Source: CAWKDG01 sp963848355 | Lineage (GTDB): Bacteria > Actinomycetota > Acidimicrobiia > Acidimicrobiales > UBA8190 | Length of the DNA stretch: 64,000 bases | Direction of reading: 5' to 3' | NCBI GenBank assembly: GCA_963848355.1 | Contig: CAWKDG010000002.1 | Coordinates: 186,001-250,000 of the forward strand | Part shown: piece by piece, positions 18,052 to 26,364 of the stretch | Layout: each line of letters begins with the position of its first letter | How positions within the stretch are numbered: position 1 is the first letter of the stretch | Notes under the pieces: model-generated | The model's database searches: none | What the model was told of the DNA's origin: nothing | Seen by the model: the letters and a program-made list of their open reading frames with translations, nothing else | Made by a program: the position numbers and the translations under genes

Positions 18052-18378
18052 CTAGCGATCCACGGCGCGTGCGAGCTGTGCCTTGGACATGGTGGAACGA
18101 CCCTTGATCCCCCGCCGTCGCGCTTCTTCGTACAGCTGGTCACGGGTCCGCCCACCGGGCCCGCGGCGCGATCGCAGACCGCCGCGCCGACCCGAGGAGA
18201 TGTCGGCGGTGGAGGTGCGGCTGGATGTCTCGGACTCGCCGGCGCGCGCTCGCTCCTTGTTCACCGTCCGGGCCGCGATCTGCTCGGCCCGGTCCTCGGA
18301 GTCACCGCGGTCGAGGAGTCCCTGCTTGATGTGATCGTATTGGCGTTCTCTCTTGGCGCTCCGTACTCCCTCCGGCAT
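18052..18378 (-). CDS. Plasmid-stabilisation-like protein with Rho_N/SAP-like tail
   Basis: A 108-residue, very basic protein. The N-terminal half (REYDHIK-type helix, here QYDHIKQGLLDRG, then AEQIAARTVNKERA) is a widespread actinobacterial stress-island family usually labelled plasmid stabilisation protein. The C-terminal half (TRDQLYEEARRRGIKGRS, MSKAQLARAV) resembles Rho_N/SAP-type nucleic-acid-binding helices. GAGGAGG precedes ATG 18378 at good spacing. No plasmid function is implied; a DNA-binding stress role is more likely given the sigma-B-like promoter upstream. Divergent from the YihY gene. Confidence 0.82.
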   Translation of the reverse strand: MPEGVRSAKRERQYDHIKQGLLDRGDSEDRAEQIAARTVNKERARAGESETSSRTSTADISSGRRGGLRSRRGPGGRTRDQLYEEARRRGIKGRSTMSKAQLARAVDR

Positions 18379-18421
18379 TCCTGCCTCCTCGGGTCGATCA
18401 GTTCGGCTCTGTGGTCCGTCG

Positions 18422-18447
18422 GTACCCCGCCGGCGTCGAAATGCAAC
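18422..18447 (-). promoter_or_regulatory. Candidate SigB/SigF-type promoter (GTTG-N16-GGGTAC)
   Basis: On the minus strand GTTG (18444-18447) and GGGTAC (18422-18427) are 16 bp apart, close to the actinobacterial general-stress pattern GTTT-N14/16-GGGTAT. The predicted leader to ATG 18378 is about 37 nt. The -35 has one mismatch, so this is the weakest of the four such sites in this region. Confidence 0.5.
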
Positions 18448-18484
18448 ATCTCCTCCGGTTCGACCATGGGGTAGAACGGGCGGC

Positions 18485-19462
18485 GTGAACCCGATCCACA
18501 AGACCGTCCGTCGGGTCGATGCGTTTCAGCAACGACACACGCTGCCTTCCTTCCTGTTCGGGGTGGTCAAGAAGTTCGGGGACGATTCAGCCGGGAGCCT
18601 GGCTGCCCTGATCGCCTACTACGGCTTTCTGTCGTTGTTTCCCCTGTTGCTCGTCCTCACCACCCTTCTGGGGATCTTCTTCGCCCACGATGCCGCTCTG
18701 GATCATCGGATCCTTCACTCGGCGGTCGGGCAGTTTCCCATCGTGGGGCCGCAATTGACGGGTCCGAACGGTGTGGGATCCCTACGGTCGGGCAGCACGA
18801 TCGGCCTGATCGTCGGTTTGCTCGGCCTGGCGTGGGGGTCGTTCGGTGTGAGCCAGGCTGCGCAAAGGGCGATGGCCTTGGTATGGAACATCCCCAAGGT
18901 GGCCCGTCCCGGCTTTGTGTCGCGGCTCGGGCGTAGTGTCGCCTTCCTGGTGCTACTGGGACTCGATCTCGTCCTGACGACGTTCCTGGCCGGCCTCGTC
19001 ACCATCGGCCACGGGCCACTCTGGTTCCAGGTGCCCGCCGGCATCCTCGGCGTGGCGGCCAACGTCGCTCTCTATGCGGCGGGCTTCCGGATCCTCACCC
19101 CCAAGACCGTCGGCACCGGCCTCCTGCTTCCCGGGGCCGTCGTCGCCGGCGTCGGATGGACGATCCTCCAGGACGCCGGGACCGCACTGGTGGGCCATGC
19201 CCTGCGGCACGCCAGCGAGCTGTACGGCTTTTTCGGAAGCGTCCTCGGGTTGATCTCCTTCCTATACCTGTCGGCTGAATTGGTCGTCTACGCAGCCGAG
19301 GTGAACGTCGTTCGAGCGCGACACCTCTATCCCCGCAGTATGGCCCCGCCCCCGTTGACCAGAGCCGACGAAGCCGTCCTGAGTGCGATGGCACAGGAGG
19401 GGCAGCGCCGACCCGGAGAGCAGGTGCACGTCGACTTCTCGCCGAGAGACGAGAAGGGTTGA
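18485..19462 (+). CDS. YihY/BrkB family inner-membrane protein
   Basis: A 325-residue protein with six predicted membrane helices and the YihY/virulence-factor BrkB signature LIAYYGFLSLFPLLLVL near the N-terminus, SQAAQRAMALVWNIPK in the middle and YGFFGSVLGLISFLYLSAELVVYAAEVN at the end. The family is often misnamed RNase BN; its role is not established, although envelope or stress functions are proposed. GTG 18485 fits the family start and lies in the divergent region with the plasmid-stabilisation-like gene. The tail is charged and probably cytoplasmic. Confidence 0.88.
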   Translation: MNPIHKTVRRVDAFQQRHTLPSFLFGVVKKFGDDSAGSLAALIAYYGFLSLFPLLLVLTTLLGIFFAHDAALDHRILHSAVGQFPIVGPQLTGPNGVGSLRSGSTIGLIVGLLGLAWGSFGVSQAAQRAMALVWNIPKVARPGFVSRLGRSVAFLVLLGLDLVLTTFLAGLVTIGHGPLWFQVPAGILGVAANVALYAAGFRILTPKTVGTGLLLPGAVVAGVGWTILQDAGTALVGHALRHASELYGFFGSVLGLISFLYLSAELVVYAAEVNVVRARHLYPRSMAPPPLTRADEAVLSAMAQEGQRRPGEQVHVDFSPRDEKG

Positions 19463-19498
19463 CAACCCAGCTCGCACGCCTGCCCGGTCGCAGACGCG

Positions 19499-19753
19499 TT
19501 ACTGGTAGGACTCCTCCCGGCGAACGACGTTACCGTTGCCGTCGTCGATGACAGTGCGATGGCGGTGGATCCCACCGGCACCGAAGCTGAAGAACACCAG
19601 CGACGCAAGAGCTCCGACGACGCCGACGATCATGAGAATCACGCCAACGGTGTTGAGATTGAACCCGTGCTGATTCGGGTTGGCCGTGATGGCGAAATCG
19701 AGAATAGCCCCGACAGCGAAAACCAAGAGGCTGGCGACTAGTCCACTGGCCAC
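19499..19753 (-). CDS. DUF6458-type small membrane protein
   Basis: 84 residues with two membrane helices (ASLLVFAVGAILDFAIT and TVGVILMIVGVVGALASLVFF) joined by a short Asn-rich loop (NPNQHGFNLN), then a polar tail. This matches DUF6458-like actinobacterial proteins of unknown function. GTG 19753 has GGAGG seven bases upstream. A GTTT-N16-GGGTAG promoter about 45 nt before the predicted transcript start to the GTG suggests general-stress control, shared with its divergent neighbour. Confidence 0.85.
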   Translation of the reverse strand: MASGLVASLLVFAVGAILDFAITANPNQHGFNLNTVGVILMIVGVVGALASLVFFSFGAGGIHRHRTVIDDGNGNVVRREESYQ

Positions 19754-19804
19754 GTGACATCCTCCGTTGCATTTTGGCGCGCCCCACCGTGGGGCACCCT
19801 TCGT

Positions 19805-19830
19805 CTACCCGGGTTCGTCGTCGCTGAAAC
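19805..19830 (-). promoter_or_regulatory. SigB/SigF-type promoter (GTTT-N16-GGGTAG)
   Basis: On the minus strand GTTT (19827-19830) is followed after 16 bp by GGGTAG (19805-19810), matching the actinobacterial SigB/SigF consensus in both elements except for one base. It reads toward the DUF6458 gene at 19753. It lies back to back with a second such promoter on the plus strand. Confidence 0.72.
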
Positions 19831-19862
19831 CATGTCGTGTTCTTCACACGTCACAGCTCCGC

Positions 19863-19887
19863 GTTTGCCGGGCCGGTGGTTGGGTAG
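19863..19887 (+). promoter_or_regulatory. SigB/SigF-type promoter (GTTT-N15-GGGTAG)
   Basis: GTTT (19863-19866), a 15-bp spacer, and GGGTAG (19882-19887) match the general-stress promoter pattern. The predicted leader to ATG 19956 is about 61 nt. With the opposite-strand copy at 19805-19830 it makes a divergent stress promoter pair. Confidence 0.74.
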
Positions 19888-19955
19888 AGCAGGTCCGGGT
19901 TCCACCACGTCGGCTGATTGACCCAGGTCGACCACAGTGAACGGAGACAAGAAAC

Positions 19956-20126
19956 ATGGGCCTCATCCTCTTGGTTCTGCTGCTCGCCCTGCTGTTCAGT
20001 GGTATCGGGTTCGCCGTCCACATCTTCTGGTTCATCGCGGCCGTGGTATTCATCGGCTGGCTGATCGGTTTCGGTGTGGCCAGGGGCGAAGGATCGGGCG
20101 GGCGGGCGCGCTGGTACCGCTGGTAA
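19956..20126 (+). CDS. Small hydrophobic membrane peptide, 56 aa
   Basis: Translated by eye: MGLILLVLLLALLFSG opens a first membrane helix, VHIFWFIAAVVFIGWLIGFGV forms a second, and the protein ends GRARWYRW. The C-terminal WYRW and the two-helix layout match a family of actinobacterial hydrophobic proteins of unknown function that often occur with stress genes. ACGGAG lies ten bases before the ATG, and a SigB-type promoter sits upstream at 19863-19887. Too short for ordinary gene calling. Confidence 0.75.
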   Translation: MGLILLVLLLALLFSGIGFAVHIFWFIAAVVFIGWLIGFGVARGEGSGGRARWYRW

Positions 20127-20156
20127 CCACAAAAGGTCGGAGAGGGAGGAGACACG

Positions 20157-20282
20157 ATGCGAACCGTCTGGAAAGGACTGTCACCGACAAGGCGGGCGAG
20201 TGGCTTCATGGCGCCGACGTGCCGGAGCACGTCCGAGCCGTCGCTCACCGGCTCAAGGATTCCGATGCCGTTGACCGGATGA
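20157..20282 (+). other. Possible short ORF with strong ribosome site (uncertain)
   Basis: A 41-codon frame begins MRTVWKGLS after GAGAGGGAGGAG, a very good ribosome site 31 bp behind the hydrophobic-peptide stop. A neighbouring frame over the same bases reads more like protein (TDKAGEWLHGADVPEHVRAVAHRLKD), so a frame break just after the start is possible, as in nearby genes. Nothing recognisable comes from either reading. The rest of 20127-20392 shows no other feature to me. Confidence 0.3.
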
Positions 20283-20392
20283 CCGAGGTCGGTGGCGGCA
20301 TCGCATCATCGCCACGGGAGGCTTCCGGCACCCACTCCCGGTGAACATCTGTCGTCAATACGGCGCGTCCGTCGTGGGCGGGCGCTCAGCGC

Positions 20393-23033
20393 CTATTCGA
20401 CGCGCGTCACCCCCACCATGGCGATGTCGTCGCCATGGTGCGACGTGTCGGCAACGAGGGCTTCGAGGACACGGTTGCACAGTTCGTCGGGATCGAGTTG
20501 ACCCTTCGCTGCTCGCACCAGGGTCTCAGCCCCCTCGTGAAAACTCCGGTTCCGGTCTTCGACGAGGCCGTCGGTGAAGAGGAGCAGGGCGGAGTCCCTG
20601 GCCAGGGTGCCGCGCCATTCGTGGACGTCCGACCGCGGCGCGCCCAGCGGGCTCGTGGGCTTCACGGTCAGGAAGCGAGCCCGCCCGGGGCTCGACCAGA
20701 AGAGGGGGAGGGTGACCGGCCGAGGCGATCCTGAGCTCGCCGGTGGCCGGATCGATACTGGCGATGAGCAGGGTGGCCATGCGCTCCAGTTCGAGATTGT
20801 TCCAACCACGGCGGAGCATCTCGATGAAGTGTCGGGGCCCGGTGGCCTGACTGGCCAGGACCCGAGCCGCCGTCCGGACCTTGCCCATGATGGCCGCCGC
20901 CGTCATGTCATGGCCGGCCACGTCACCGATGGCGATGGTCGTCTCACCTGATGGGCTGGTGATGACGTCGTAGAAGTCACCCCCGACGTCGTTGTCGGCG
21001 GTGGCGGGAATGTACCGCACGGCCAGAGCGAGTCCGGGAACAGTCGGCAGGTGGTCGGGCAGAAGGCTGGCCTGCAGGGTGTGGGCGGCGTGCCGGGCCG
21101 AATCGTTGCGATGAGCGGCCGCCACCACCTGGGCGACACACGACGTGAATTCGTCGGCCAGAGCCAGGTCCGAATGTCCGAATCGGCGCCCCGATCCGGC
21201 CGAGACGAGGGTGATCGATCCGAGGATCCGGTTGTCGGCGACCAGCGGGAGTGTCATATAGCTCGTGAAACCGAGCCGCTTCAACAGTGCGAAGTGGTGG
21301 TCGTCCCGGGAGGTCCGACGGAGAAAATCGTCGCTCATGATCTCGGACCACCGGGCCCGTCCGGTGCGGATCACCTCGATGCTCGGGTGTGCGCCGGAGG
21401 GATCGGGCGCATACTTCGCTCCGAGTTCGTCGACCAGCGGCTTCAATGACGGGTCGGAGTGCCGGGCCGCCATGCGGACGACCTGACCCTCCATGGTCAG
21501 GGCGTCCACCAGACAGAGATCGGCCAGAACGGGCACCGCCACCGCCGCCAGCCGTTCCAAGGTGTCGCCGTAACCCTCACCCCGGGCGATGATCTCCGCC
21601 GCCTGCAAGAGGAACGCCTGGTGCTCGTGACTGGCCAGCGAGCTCATCGAGGGCATGGCGTTGTTCGGCCTCGTATGCGCGCCGTTGCGTCTCGTCCCTG
21701 ATGTTCCAGACACGTCCGAGGACGTTGGTGCGTCGATCGAGAATGGGCGAAGAGCTGCAGGCGATCATCCGTCCGTCCTTCAGCTCGAAATCGAACGTCG
21801 AGCGACTCGGAGGGCCTGTCTTGGCTCACGGCCAGCTGCCGGGACACCGTGTCCGGGTCGGCCACGAGCGCCAGGCAGGGCGCCAGGAGTTCGTTGGCGT
21901 CACCGCCGAGGACGACGGAGTCGTCGGGCAACCCCATCAACGCGCAGAAGCGGCGGTTGACAGTCAGGATGCGGTTGCCATTGGAGATGGCGAAGACCCC
22001 GGCATCCGATCCCTCGACGACGAACCTCGTCACCTCGACGAGGAATTCCGTGGCTCGGCGGGCCTCTCGCTCGGCGTCGAGGATGCGGGCCTGCTCGAGG
22101 GCCAGGGCACACTGACGACCGACGGCGGCCAGGAGTGAGACGTCGGTGTCGTGAAACTGGCGATCGAGGCGCCAGGCGAAGACGGCTACGGCGACGGGTT
22201 TGCCGGCGGCCGACAGAGGGACGAACGCCCAGCGCCTGGTGATCGGACGAGCAGCCGGCGAGGTCGGGGTATTCGATGTCACGTTCGCCGCGTGACCCCA
22301 ACAGGGTGATCGTCCCGGTCCGCACAGTGTCGCAGTGGGGCATGGGGTCGTCCACGGAAGCCGGTTCCCGCAAGCGGACCAGGGTGTCGTCACTGAGCCC
22401 CGTCGAGGCCAGATGGGCCAGGGTGGCTCCGGCGCCGTCCAGGGCCATGATCACGGCGGCCGAGGCCCCGACGGCATTGGCCGCTCCCGCCAACGCCACT
22501 CGGATCACATCGGCCACGCTGTCGCCCCCCGACAGGGCCTCGGTCACCTGTTCGAGGAGTTCGAGCTGTTCTGCCGCCGATCGGGCGGCGGCTTCGGCGT
22601 ACCGGAGTTCGGTCGTCTCGGTGATGAGGACGACGACGCCGAGAGGACGATCGGAGGCACCGTCCAGACGGTAGAACGACGAGGTGAACGACCGTTCGGC
22701 GGCAGGATCGGCGAAGGTGCCCCAGGTTTCGATGTCGAGGACGGGAACCCCGGATTGCAGGACATCGGTGAGGGCGCGGGCCACGAGGTCGCCGTAGGGC
22801 GGGGAGATGACCTCGTCGATGCGCTTGCCGACGGTCTCCGACGCCTCGTGTCCATGGAGGGCGGCCAGGCCTTGGCTGACGAGGAGAAACCTGAGGTCGG
22901 TGTCGAACACAGCCACACCGAACGGACCTCGGTCGACGAAGGCGTTGATGGCCGCTACCGCGTTGGGACTCGGCCAGGGTGGATCGGTCCGCGGCTTCCC
23001 CGACGACGAGACGTGGTCCTCCACTCGACTCAT
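20393..23033 (-). pseudogene. PAS-GAF-PAS-GAF-SpoIIE phosphatase, broken by four frame shifts
   Basis: One long sensor phosphatase is spread over five reading frames. It starts at ATG 23033 (GGAGG upstream). Order: PAS (GPFGVAVFDTDLRFLLVSQG), GAF, a second PAS (GVFAISNGNRILTVNRRFCALMG), a second GAF (FTSYMTLPLVADNRILG), then a PP2C/SpoIIE domain with DNDVGGDFYDV, IGDVAGHDMTAAA and LLLFTDGLVEDR. Frame changes fall near 22258, 21797, 21640 and 20688; joining the frames gives a continuous homologous protein of about 880 residues. Family function is to dephosphorylate a STAS antagonist and so free the stress sigma factor. The many breaks with well-preserved sequence suggest sequencing indels or recent decay. 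Confidence 0.8.
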
Positions 23034-23117
23034 CGCCGTCGCCTCCCCGCACTGGGTGGTTACACGCAACCGGCGGCCCCGGTGTCCTCCCCGATTTGCC
23101 CCCGTTCTTTCGCAGGA

Positions 23118-23146
23118 ATTGTTCAACGTGGACACTGACATGTCAA
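23118..23146 (-). promoter_or_regulatory. Promoter TTGACA-N17-AACAAT
   Basis: On the minus strand a perfect TTGACA (23141-23146) is followed after 17 bp by AACAAT (23118-23123; four of six matches to the -10 consensus). It reads into the sensor-phosphatase gene starting at 23033. This implies housekeeping rather than stress-sigma transcription of the phosphatase. Confidence 0.6.
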
Positions 23147-23284
23147 ACGATCTTTACGCGTAAGGGTGGCCACGCACGCCGCTGACCTGGGACGATGGGC
23201 CGGCAACGGCCCGGCGCTTTCCGATCGGCCCACGCGATGGAACGATGCGGAGCGGCGTTGTCGACCTCGACGAAGGGCACGGAT

Positions 23285-23740
23285 GTGATCGACCAAGGAG
23301 AGTCCGGCCGCGTGGAGCTGTCGATTCCCGGTCAGCCCTTCCTCCTTCAGCTCGTGCGCCTCACCGCCGGTGTGGTGGCAGCACGGGCTGGGCTCGGACT
23401 CGACGAAGTGGAGGATCTCCGGCTGGCGGTGGACGAGTTGTGCCTTCCCTTCATGGGTCCGACCGGACATGCCGGTCGGCTGCTGCTCCAATACCGTTGG
23501 GACACCGAGGTGATCGAGATCGCGTGCGTCCTGACGGAGGGGGACGAGGGACTGGACAGTGCCGGGTCAGGCGTTCCCGCTCTTCCCGAGCATCAGATCA
23601 GGGGGCAGGCCCAGCGGCTCCGTGACGAGCTCTCGTCGCAGATCCTCGACGCTTTGGTGGACGAGCACGGTGAGACGACGATCGACGGGCGAGCGGCGGT
23701 CTGGCTCCGGATGCGACACCGACGTGAAGGTGGGTCGTGA
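23285..23740 (+). CDS. RsbW-like ATP-binding anti-sigma protein, diverged
   Basis: About 151 residues, clearly paralogous to the protein at 26712-27170: the motif EVEDLRLAVDELC corresponds to EQVEDLRLAIDELC there, and both end with ILDALVDEHGET / ILDALVDDHGDD and a W-R-M tail. The helix carries the N-box region in modified form (DELC instead of NEAxxN), so catalytic kinase activity is uncertain. GAAGGG seven bases before GTG 23285 decides the start; in-frame ATGs at 23195 and 23237 are alternatives. Likely role: binding a sigma factor or STAS protein. Confidence 0.75.
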   Translation: MIDQGESGRVELSIPGQPFLLQLVRLTAGVVAARAGLGLDEVEDLRLAVDELCLPFMGPTGHAGRLLLQYRWDTEVIEIACVLTEGDEGLDSAGSGVPALPEHQIRGQAQRLRDELSSQILDALVDEHGETTIDGRAAVWLRMRHRREGGS

Positions 23741-23742
23741 GG

Positions 23743-24108
23743 TCAACTTCGGCGGAAGGACTGCGGATCGGTCGTGTCCAGCTCGAACCAGACGGTCTTT
23801 CCGCCCCCGTCGGTGTCGGTACCCCACTCGGTCGACAAAGAGTCGACCAGCGCCAGGCCCCAACCTCCGACCGTGAGCTCCTGCCGGGCTCTGGCCATCG
23901 GCGGGCGCGGATCACCGTCGGTGACGGCGATACGCAGGCATGAGCCGTCGAAAGCAAGAGCCAGCTCGAGCGGTGTCTGAGCATGCCGGATCCCGTTGCT
24001 GACCAACTCGGTGACGAGAAGGGCGACGGTCTCGTCGAGATCGGACAATCCCCATTCGCTGAGGGCGGATCGTGCGGCACGGCGCGCTTCAGCGGCACTG
24101 GAGGCCAC
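23743..24108 (-). CDS. RsbW/HATPase_c_2-type serine kinase-like protein
   Basis: A 121-residue GHKL ATPase: ARRAARSALSEWGL, the N-box LLVTELVSNGIRHAQTP, the G1 region IAVTDGDPRPP and G2 GGWGLALVDSLSTEWG are all present. By family it phosphorylates a STAS antagonist or binds a sigma factor. GTG 24108 is the only usual start, but 12 codons upstream (IERRIQLPPVASS) also look coding; they are cut off by a TAG, and a run of six C sits between, so a base error near the true start is possible. Converges on the gene ending at 23740 with 2 bp between. Confidence 0.8.
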   Translation of the reverse strand: MASSAAEARRAARSALSEWGLSDLDETVALLVTELVSNGIRHAQTPLELALAFDGSCLRIAVTDGDPRPPMARARQELTVGGWGLALVDSLSTEWGTDTDGGGKTVWFELDTTDPQSFRRS

Positions 24109-24261
24109 GGGGGGTAGTTGGATGCGGCGCTCGATGCTGGAAACCTACCCATTGGGGTCCTCTCCTCACCACGATCGTGGGCCCGCTCGGGTTGGTGGGA
24201 GGATGGGAGGTCACCGGCGGCCGGGGTGGTCGGCGGGACCAGGCAGAGGAACGGAGAAGGG

Positions 24262-24608
24262 GTGGCCGAGGGGGAGTTGAGAGTGACCGTCGAATTGGGT
24301 CCAGCCGACGGATGGCCGATCGTGCGGGTGGCCGGGGAGGTCGACATCCAGACGTCACCGGCTCTGGAAGATCAGCTGCGATCCGTTGTCGATCAGGGAC
24401 ATGCGTCCGTTCTCGTCGATCTCGGAGAGGTCACGTTTCTCGACTCCACCGGACTGAGCGCCCTGATCGGTGGCCTGCGACGTTGTCAGGCCGCCGGGGG
24501 GAGCTCCGTCTCGTGTCCCCCCGACCGAACGTGCGCAAGGTCCTCGAGATCACGGGGTTGACCGACGCCTTCCACCTGGAAGCGGGGGAAGAGGGCGGAC
24601 CTGGTTAG
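24262..24608 (+). pseudogene. STAS anti-sigma antagonist with one frame break
   Basis: A SpoIIAA/RsbV-type STAS protein. It starts at GTG 24262 (GGAGAAGGGG upstream) and reads VRVAGEVDIQTSPALEDQL, VLVDLGEVTFLDSTGLSAL up to the Gly run. The homologous C-terminus (ELRLVSPRPNVRKVLEITGLTDAF) continues in another frame to the TAG near 24606. The break is a run of six G at 24496-24501; one more G restores a normal protein of about 115 residues. The phosphorylatable Ser/Thr in DSTGL is kept. A homopolymer miscall is the simplest reading. Confidence 0.8.
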
Positions 24609-24637
24609 TGCGAGCCCCTTCGGGGTATGGGGGGGCC

Positions 24638-24868
24638 ATGAGCAACGATCGCAGCGAAGTCACCGAAGCGACGCGACAGGCCGAAGCCGAGGAGGCGCAC
24701 ATAGCCCACGGCACCCAGCCCGATATTGGCAGCCCCGATGCTGGCAGCCCCGATGCTGGCAGCAAGGAGCCGGCCGATGATTCGCCGGTCGACGAAAGGG
24801 TGCGGAGGCACTACCGGGAGATGACCGAGCTCGGGGCCAACGAGCGGGGAGAAGGTCGGGTTCCCTGA
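24638..24868 (+). CDS. Small acidic hydrophilic protein, 76 aa
   Basis: Starts MSNDRSEVTEATRQAEAEEAHIAHG and contains a short GSPDA tandem repeat encoded by near-identical 15-bp units, then SPVDERVRRHYREMTELGANERGEGRVP. It is hydrophilic throughout with no cysteines and looks disordered at the start and helical at the end. Position inside the stress-regulator cluster suggests a stress-related role; no family recognised. The ribosome site is a G-rich tract (GGGGGGG) five bases from the ATG. Confidence 0.65.
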   Translation: MSNDRSEVTEATRQAEAEEAHIAHGTQPDIGSPDAGSPDAGSKEPADDSPVDERVRRHYREMTELGANERGEGRVP

Positions 24869-25020
24869 TCGGGCAGGCCGTTCCCTCGTTGGTCGGGGGA
24901 AGGGGCTCTATCATCGGTCCAGAGGAACACCGTTGTTCGCGGGGGCGACGAGACGAAGATGAATCCGACGATGAGGCCGGAAGATCGGGTGGCGTCGGAG
25001 CGACGCCAGAAGAGCACGTC

Positions 25021-25983
25021 GTGAGTTCCTCCGCGCTGATGGAGACGCCGAACGAGGACGGTTTTCGTCATGAGGCCTTCTTCTACGCCGGTGAGCGCGA
25101 GTTCGTGGCCGGCGCCACGGGATTCCTCCGGGAAGCGGTGTGGGCCGGCGAGCCGGTTCTCGTGGTCGTGAGTGCCCGGAAGATCGACCTGCTGCGCCGG
25201 CAGCTCGAGACCGACGCCGGCAAGGTGCGCTTCGCCGATATGGAGGACGTGGGCACCAACCCAGCCCGGATCATCCCGGCCTGGACCGATTTCGTGTGCG
25301 AGCACGAGGGTCGCCCCTTGCGCGGTATCGGAGAGCCGATCTGGGCTGAACGCAGCGCAGAGGAGCTGGTGGAGTGCCAGCGTCACGAGTCCCTCCTCAA
25401 CGTGGCCTTTGCCGGAGACTTCGATTTCACCTTGCTGTGCCCGTATGACACGACGGCGCTCGACGAGGACGTAGTCGACGAGGCGCGCCGGAGCCATCCG
25501 CTCATACGCCGCCGGGGCGTGCAATCGACGAGCGACGACTACGTCGGGACCGAGAGGCTGCAGGGCCCGTTCTCCACTCCCCTGCCCGAGCCACCGGACG
25601 GGTGCCTCGACCGTGAGTTTCGGAGCGGATCCTTGGGTGGGCTTCGCTCTCTCGTATGGCGGGAGGCGATGAGTGCGGGACTCGGTGAGGGACGGGCCGC
25701 CGATGCCGTGGCCGCGGTGAACGAAGTGGCGTCGAACAGCCTGCGCCACGGTGGCGGTCAAGGCGTGCTGCAGATCTGGCGGACTGCGGACACCTTCGTC
25801 TGTCAGGTCTCGGACGCCGGGCGGTTGGAGGAACCTCTCGTCGGGCGGACCCGTCCGAGGGTCGAAGCACGAGGTGGTCGGGGTCTGTGGATGGTGAACC
25901 AGTTGTGCGAACTCGTCCAGGTCCGGTCCTTCTCGACAGGGACCACTGTCCGGATGCACCTCCGGCGCTCTCGCCCTGGCTGA
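25021..25983 (+). CDS. MEDS-domain / HATPase_c_2 stress sensor kinase
   Basis: A 321-residue fusion. Residues 10-190 form a MEDS (DcmR-like) sensory domain: HEAFFYAGEREFVAGATGFLREA, GEPVLVVVSARKIDLLR, then the GEPIWAER and FTLLCPYD segments. Residues 205-320 form an RsbW-like ATPase: the N-box AVNEVASNSLRHGGG, then VSDAGRLEEP and GRGLWMVNQLCELV. This pairing occurs widely in actinobacterial partner-switching systems and is expected to couple a small-molecule or redox cue to anti-sigma activity. GTG 25021 is favoured; ATG 25039 is possible. Confidence 0.87.
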   Translation: MSSSALMETPNEDGFRHEAFFYAGEREFVAGATGFLREAVWAGEPVLVVVSARKIDLLRRQLETDAGKVRFADMEDVGTNPARIIPAWTDFVCEHEGRPLRGIGEPIWAERSAEELVECQRHESLLNVAFAGDFDFTLLCPYDTTALDEDVVDEARRSHPLIRRRGVQSTSDDYVGTERLQGPFSTPLPEPPDGCLDREFRSGSLGGLRSLVWREAMSAGLGEGRAADAVAAVNEVASNSLRHGGGQGVLQIWRTADTFVCQVSDAGRLEEPLVGRTRPRVEARGGRGLWMVNQLCELVQVRSFSTGTTVRMHLRRSRPG

Positions 25984-26051
25984 GGCCGGAAAAGCACCGC
26001 CGCTCTTCCACGTTCTCACCCCGCGCCTCTCACCCGATTTCCCGCCCCAGG

Positions 26052-26076
26052 GTTCGGGATTCCTTGCTTTGGGCAT
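26052..26076 (+). promoter_or_regulatory. SigB/SigF-type promoter (GTTC-N15-GGGCAT) before csbD-like gene
   Basis: GTTC (26052-26055) and GGGCAT (26071-26076) are 15 bp apart, each with one mismatch to GTTT/GGGTAT. It precedes a CsbD-family gene, a classic sigma-B target in other bacteria, which supports the call. The same transcript could run on through the STAS, RsbW-like and sigma genes (gap of 34 bp), giving positive autoregulation. Confidence 0.72.
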
Positions 26077-26135
26077 AGATCCCCAGAGCGGGTGCGTGAC
26101 AGGCGGACCCTTGGGAACCGAAGGGACAGATCGCC

Positions 26136-26330
26136 ATGGGTGCCACCGACAAGGCTTCGAACAAGATCCAGGACCTGAAGGGCCGGGTCAAGGAGACGAC
26201 GGGCCGGTTCACGAAGAAGAGGGACCTTGAAACGAAAGGGCAGACCGACCAGGTCAAGGCGGCGGCCAAGGATGTCGGTGAGAAGGTCCGGAAGGCGGGG
26301 ACGAAGGCCAAACGACTTCTGAATCCGTAG
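26136..26330 (+). CDS. CsbD-family stress protein
   Basis: 64 residues, highly charged and Lys-rich: MGATDKASNKIQDLKGRVKETTGRFTKK style with repeated K-G/A heptads and VKAAAKDVGEKVRKAG. This matches the CsbD family, small soluble proteins induced under general stress whose biochemical role is unknown. A SigB-like promoter lies 60 bp upstream. It heads the segment that continues into the antagonist, anti-sigma and sigma genes. Confidence 0.9.
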   Translation: MGATDKASNKIQDLKGRVKETTGRFTKKRDLETKGQTDQVKAAAKDVGEKVRKAGTKAKRLLNP

Positions 26331-26364
26331 GGGCGCGGACGGACCAGTGAGAGGAGATGGCTCG

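Noticed and set aside
18454..18475. GTTC...GGGTAG before the YihY gene as another stress promoter
   Set aside because: Only about seven bases separate the two elements, far too short for a promoter spacer.
20157..20180. A start like that of Ku (MRTVWKG), which would complete the NHEJ pair with LigD
   Set aside because: The frame ends after 41 codons and nothing after the first seven residues resembles Ku in any frame.
24612..24625. GCCCC-TTC-GGGGT hairpin after the STAS gene as a terminator
   Set aside because: Four to five base pairs only and no T run follows; it overlaps the next gene's leader.
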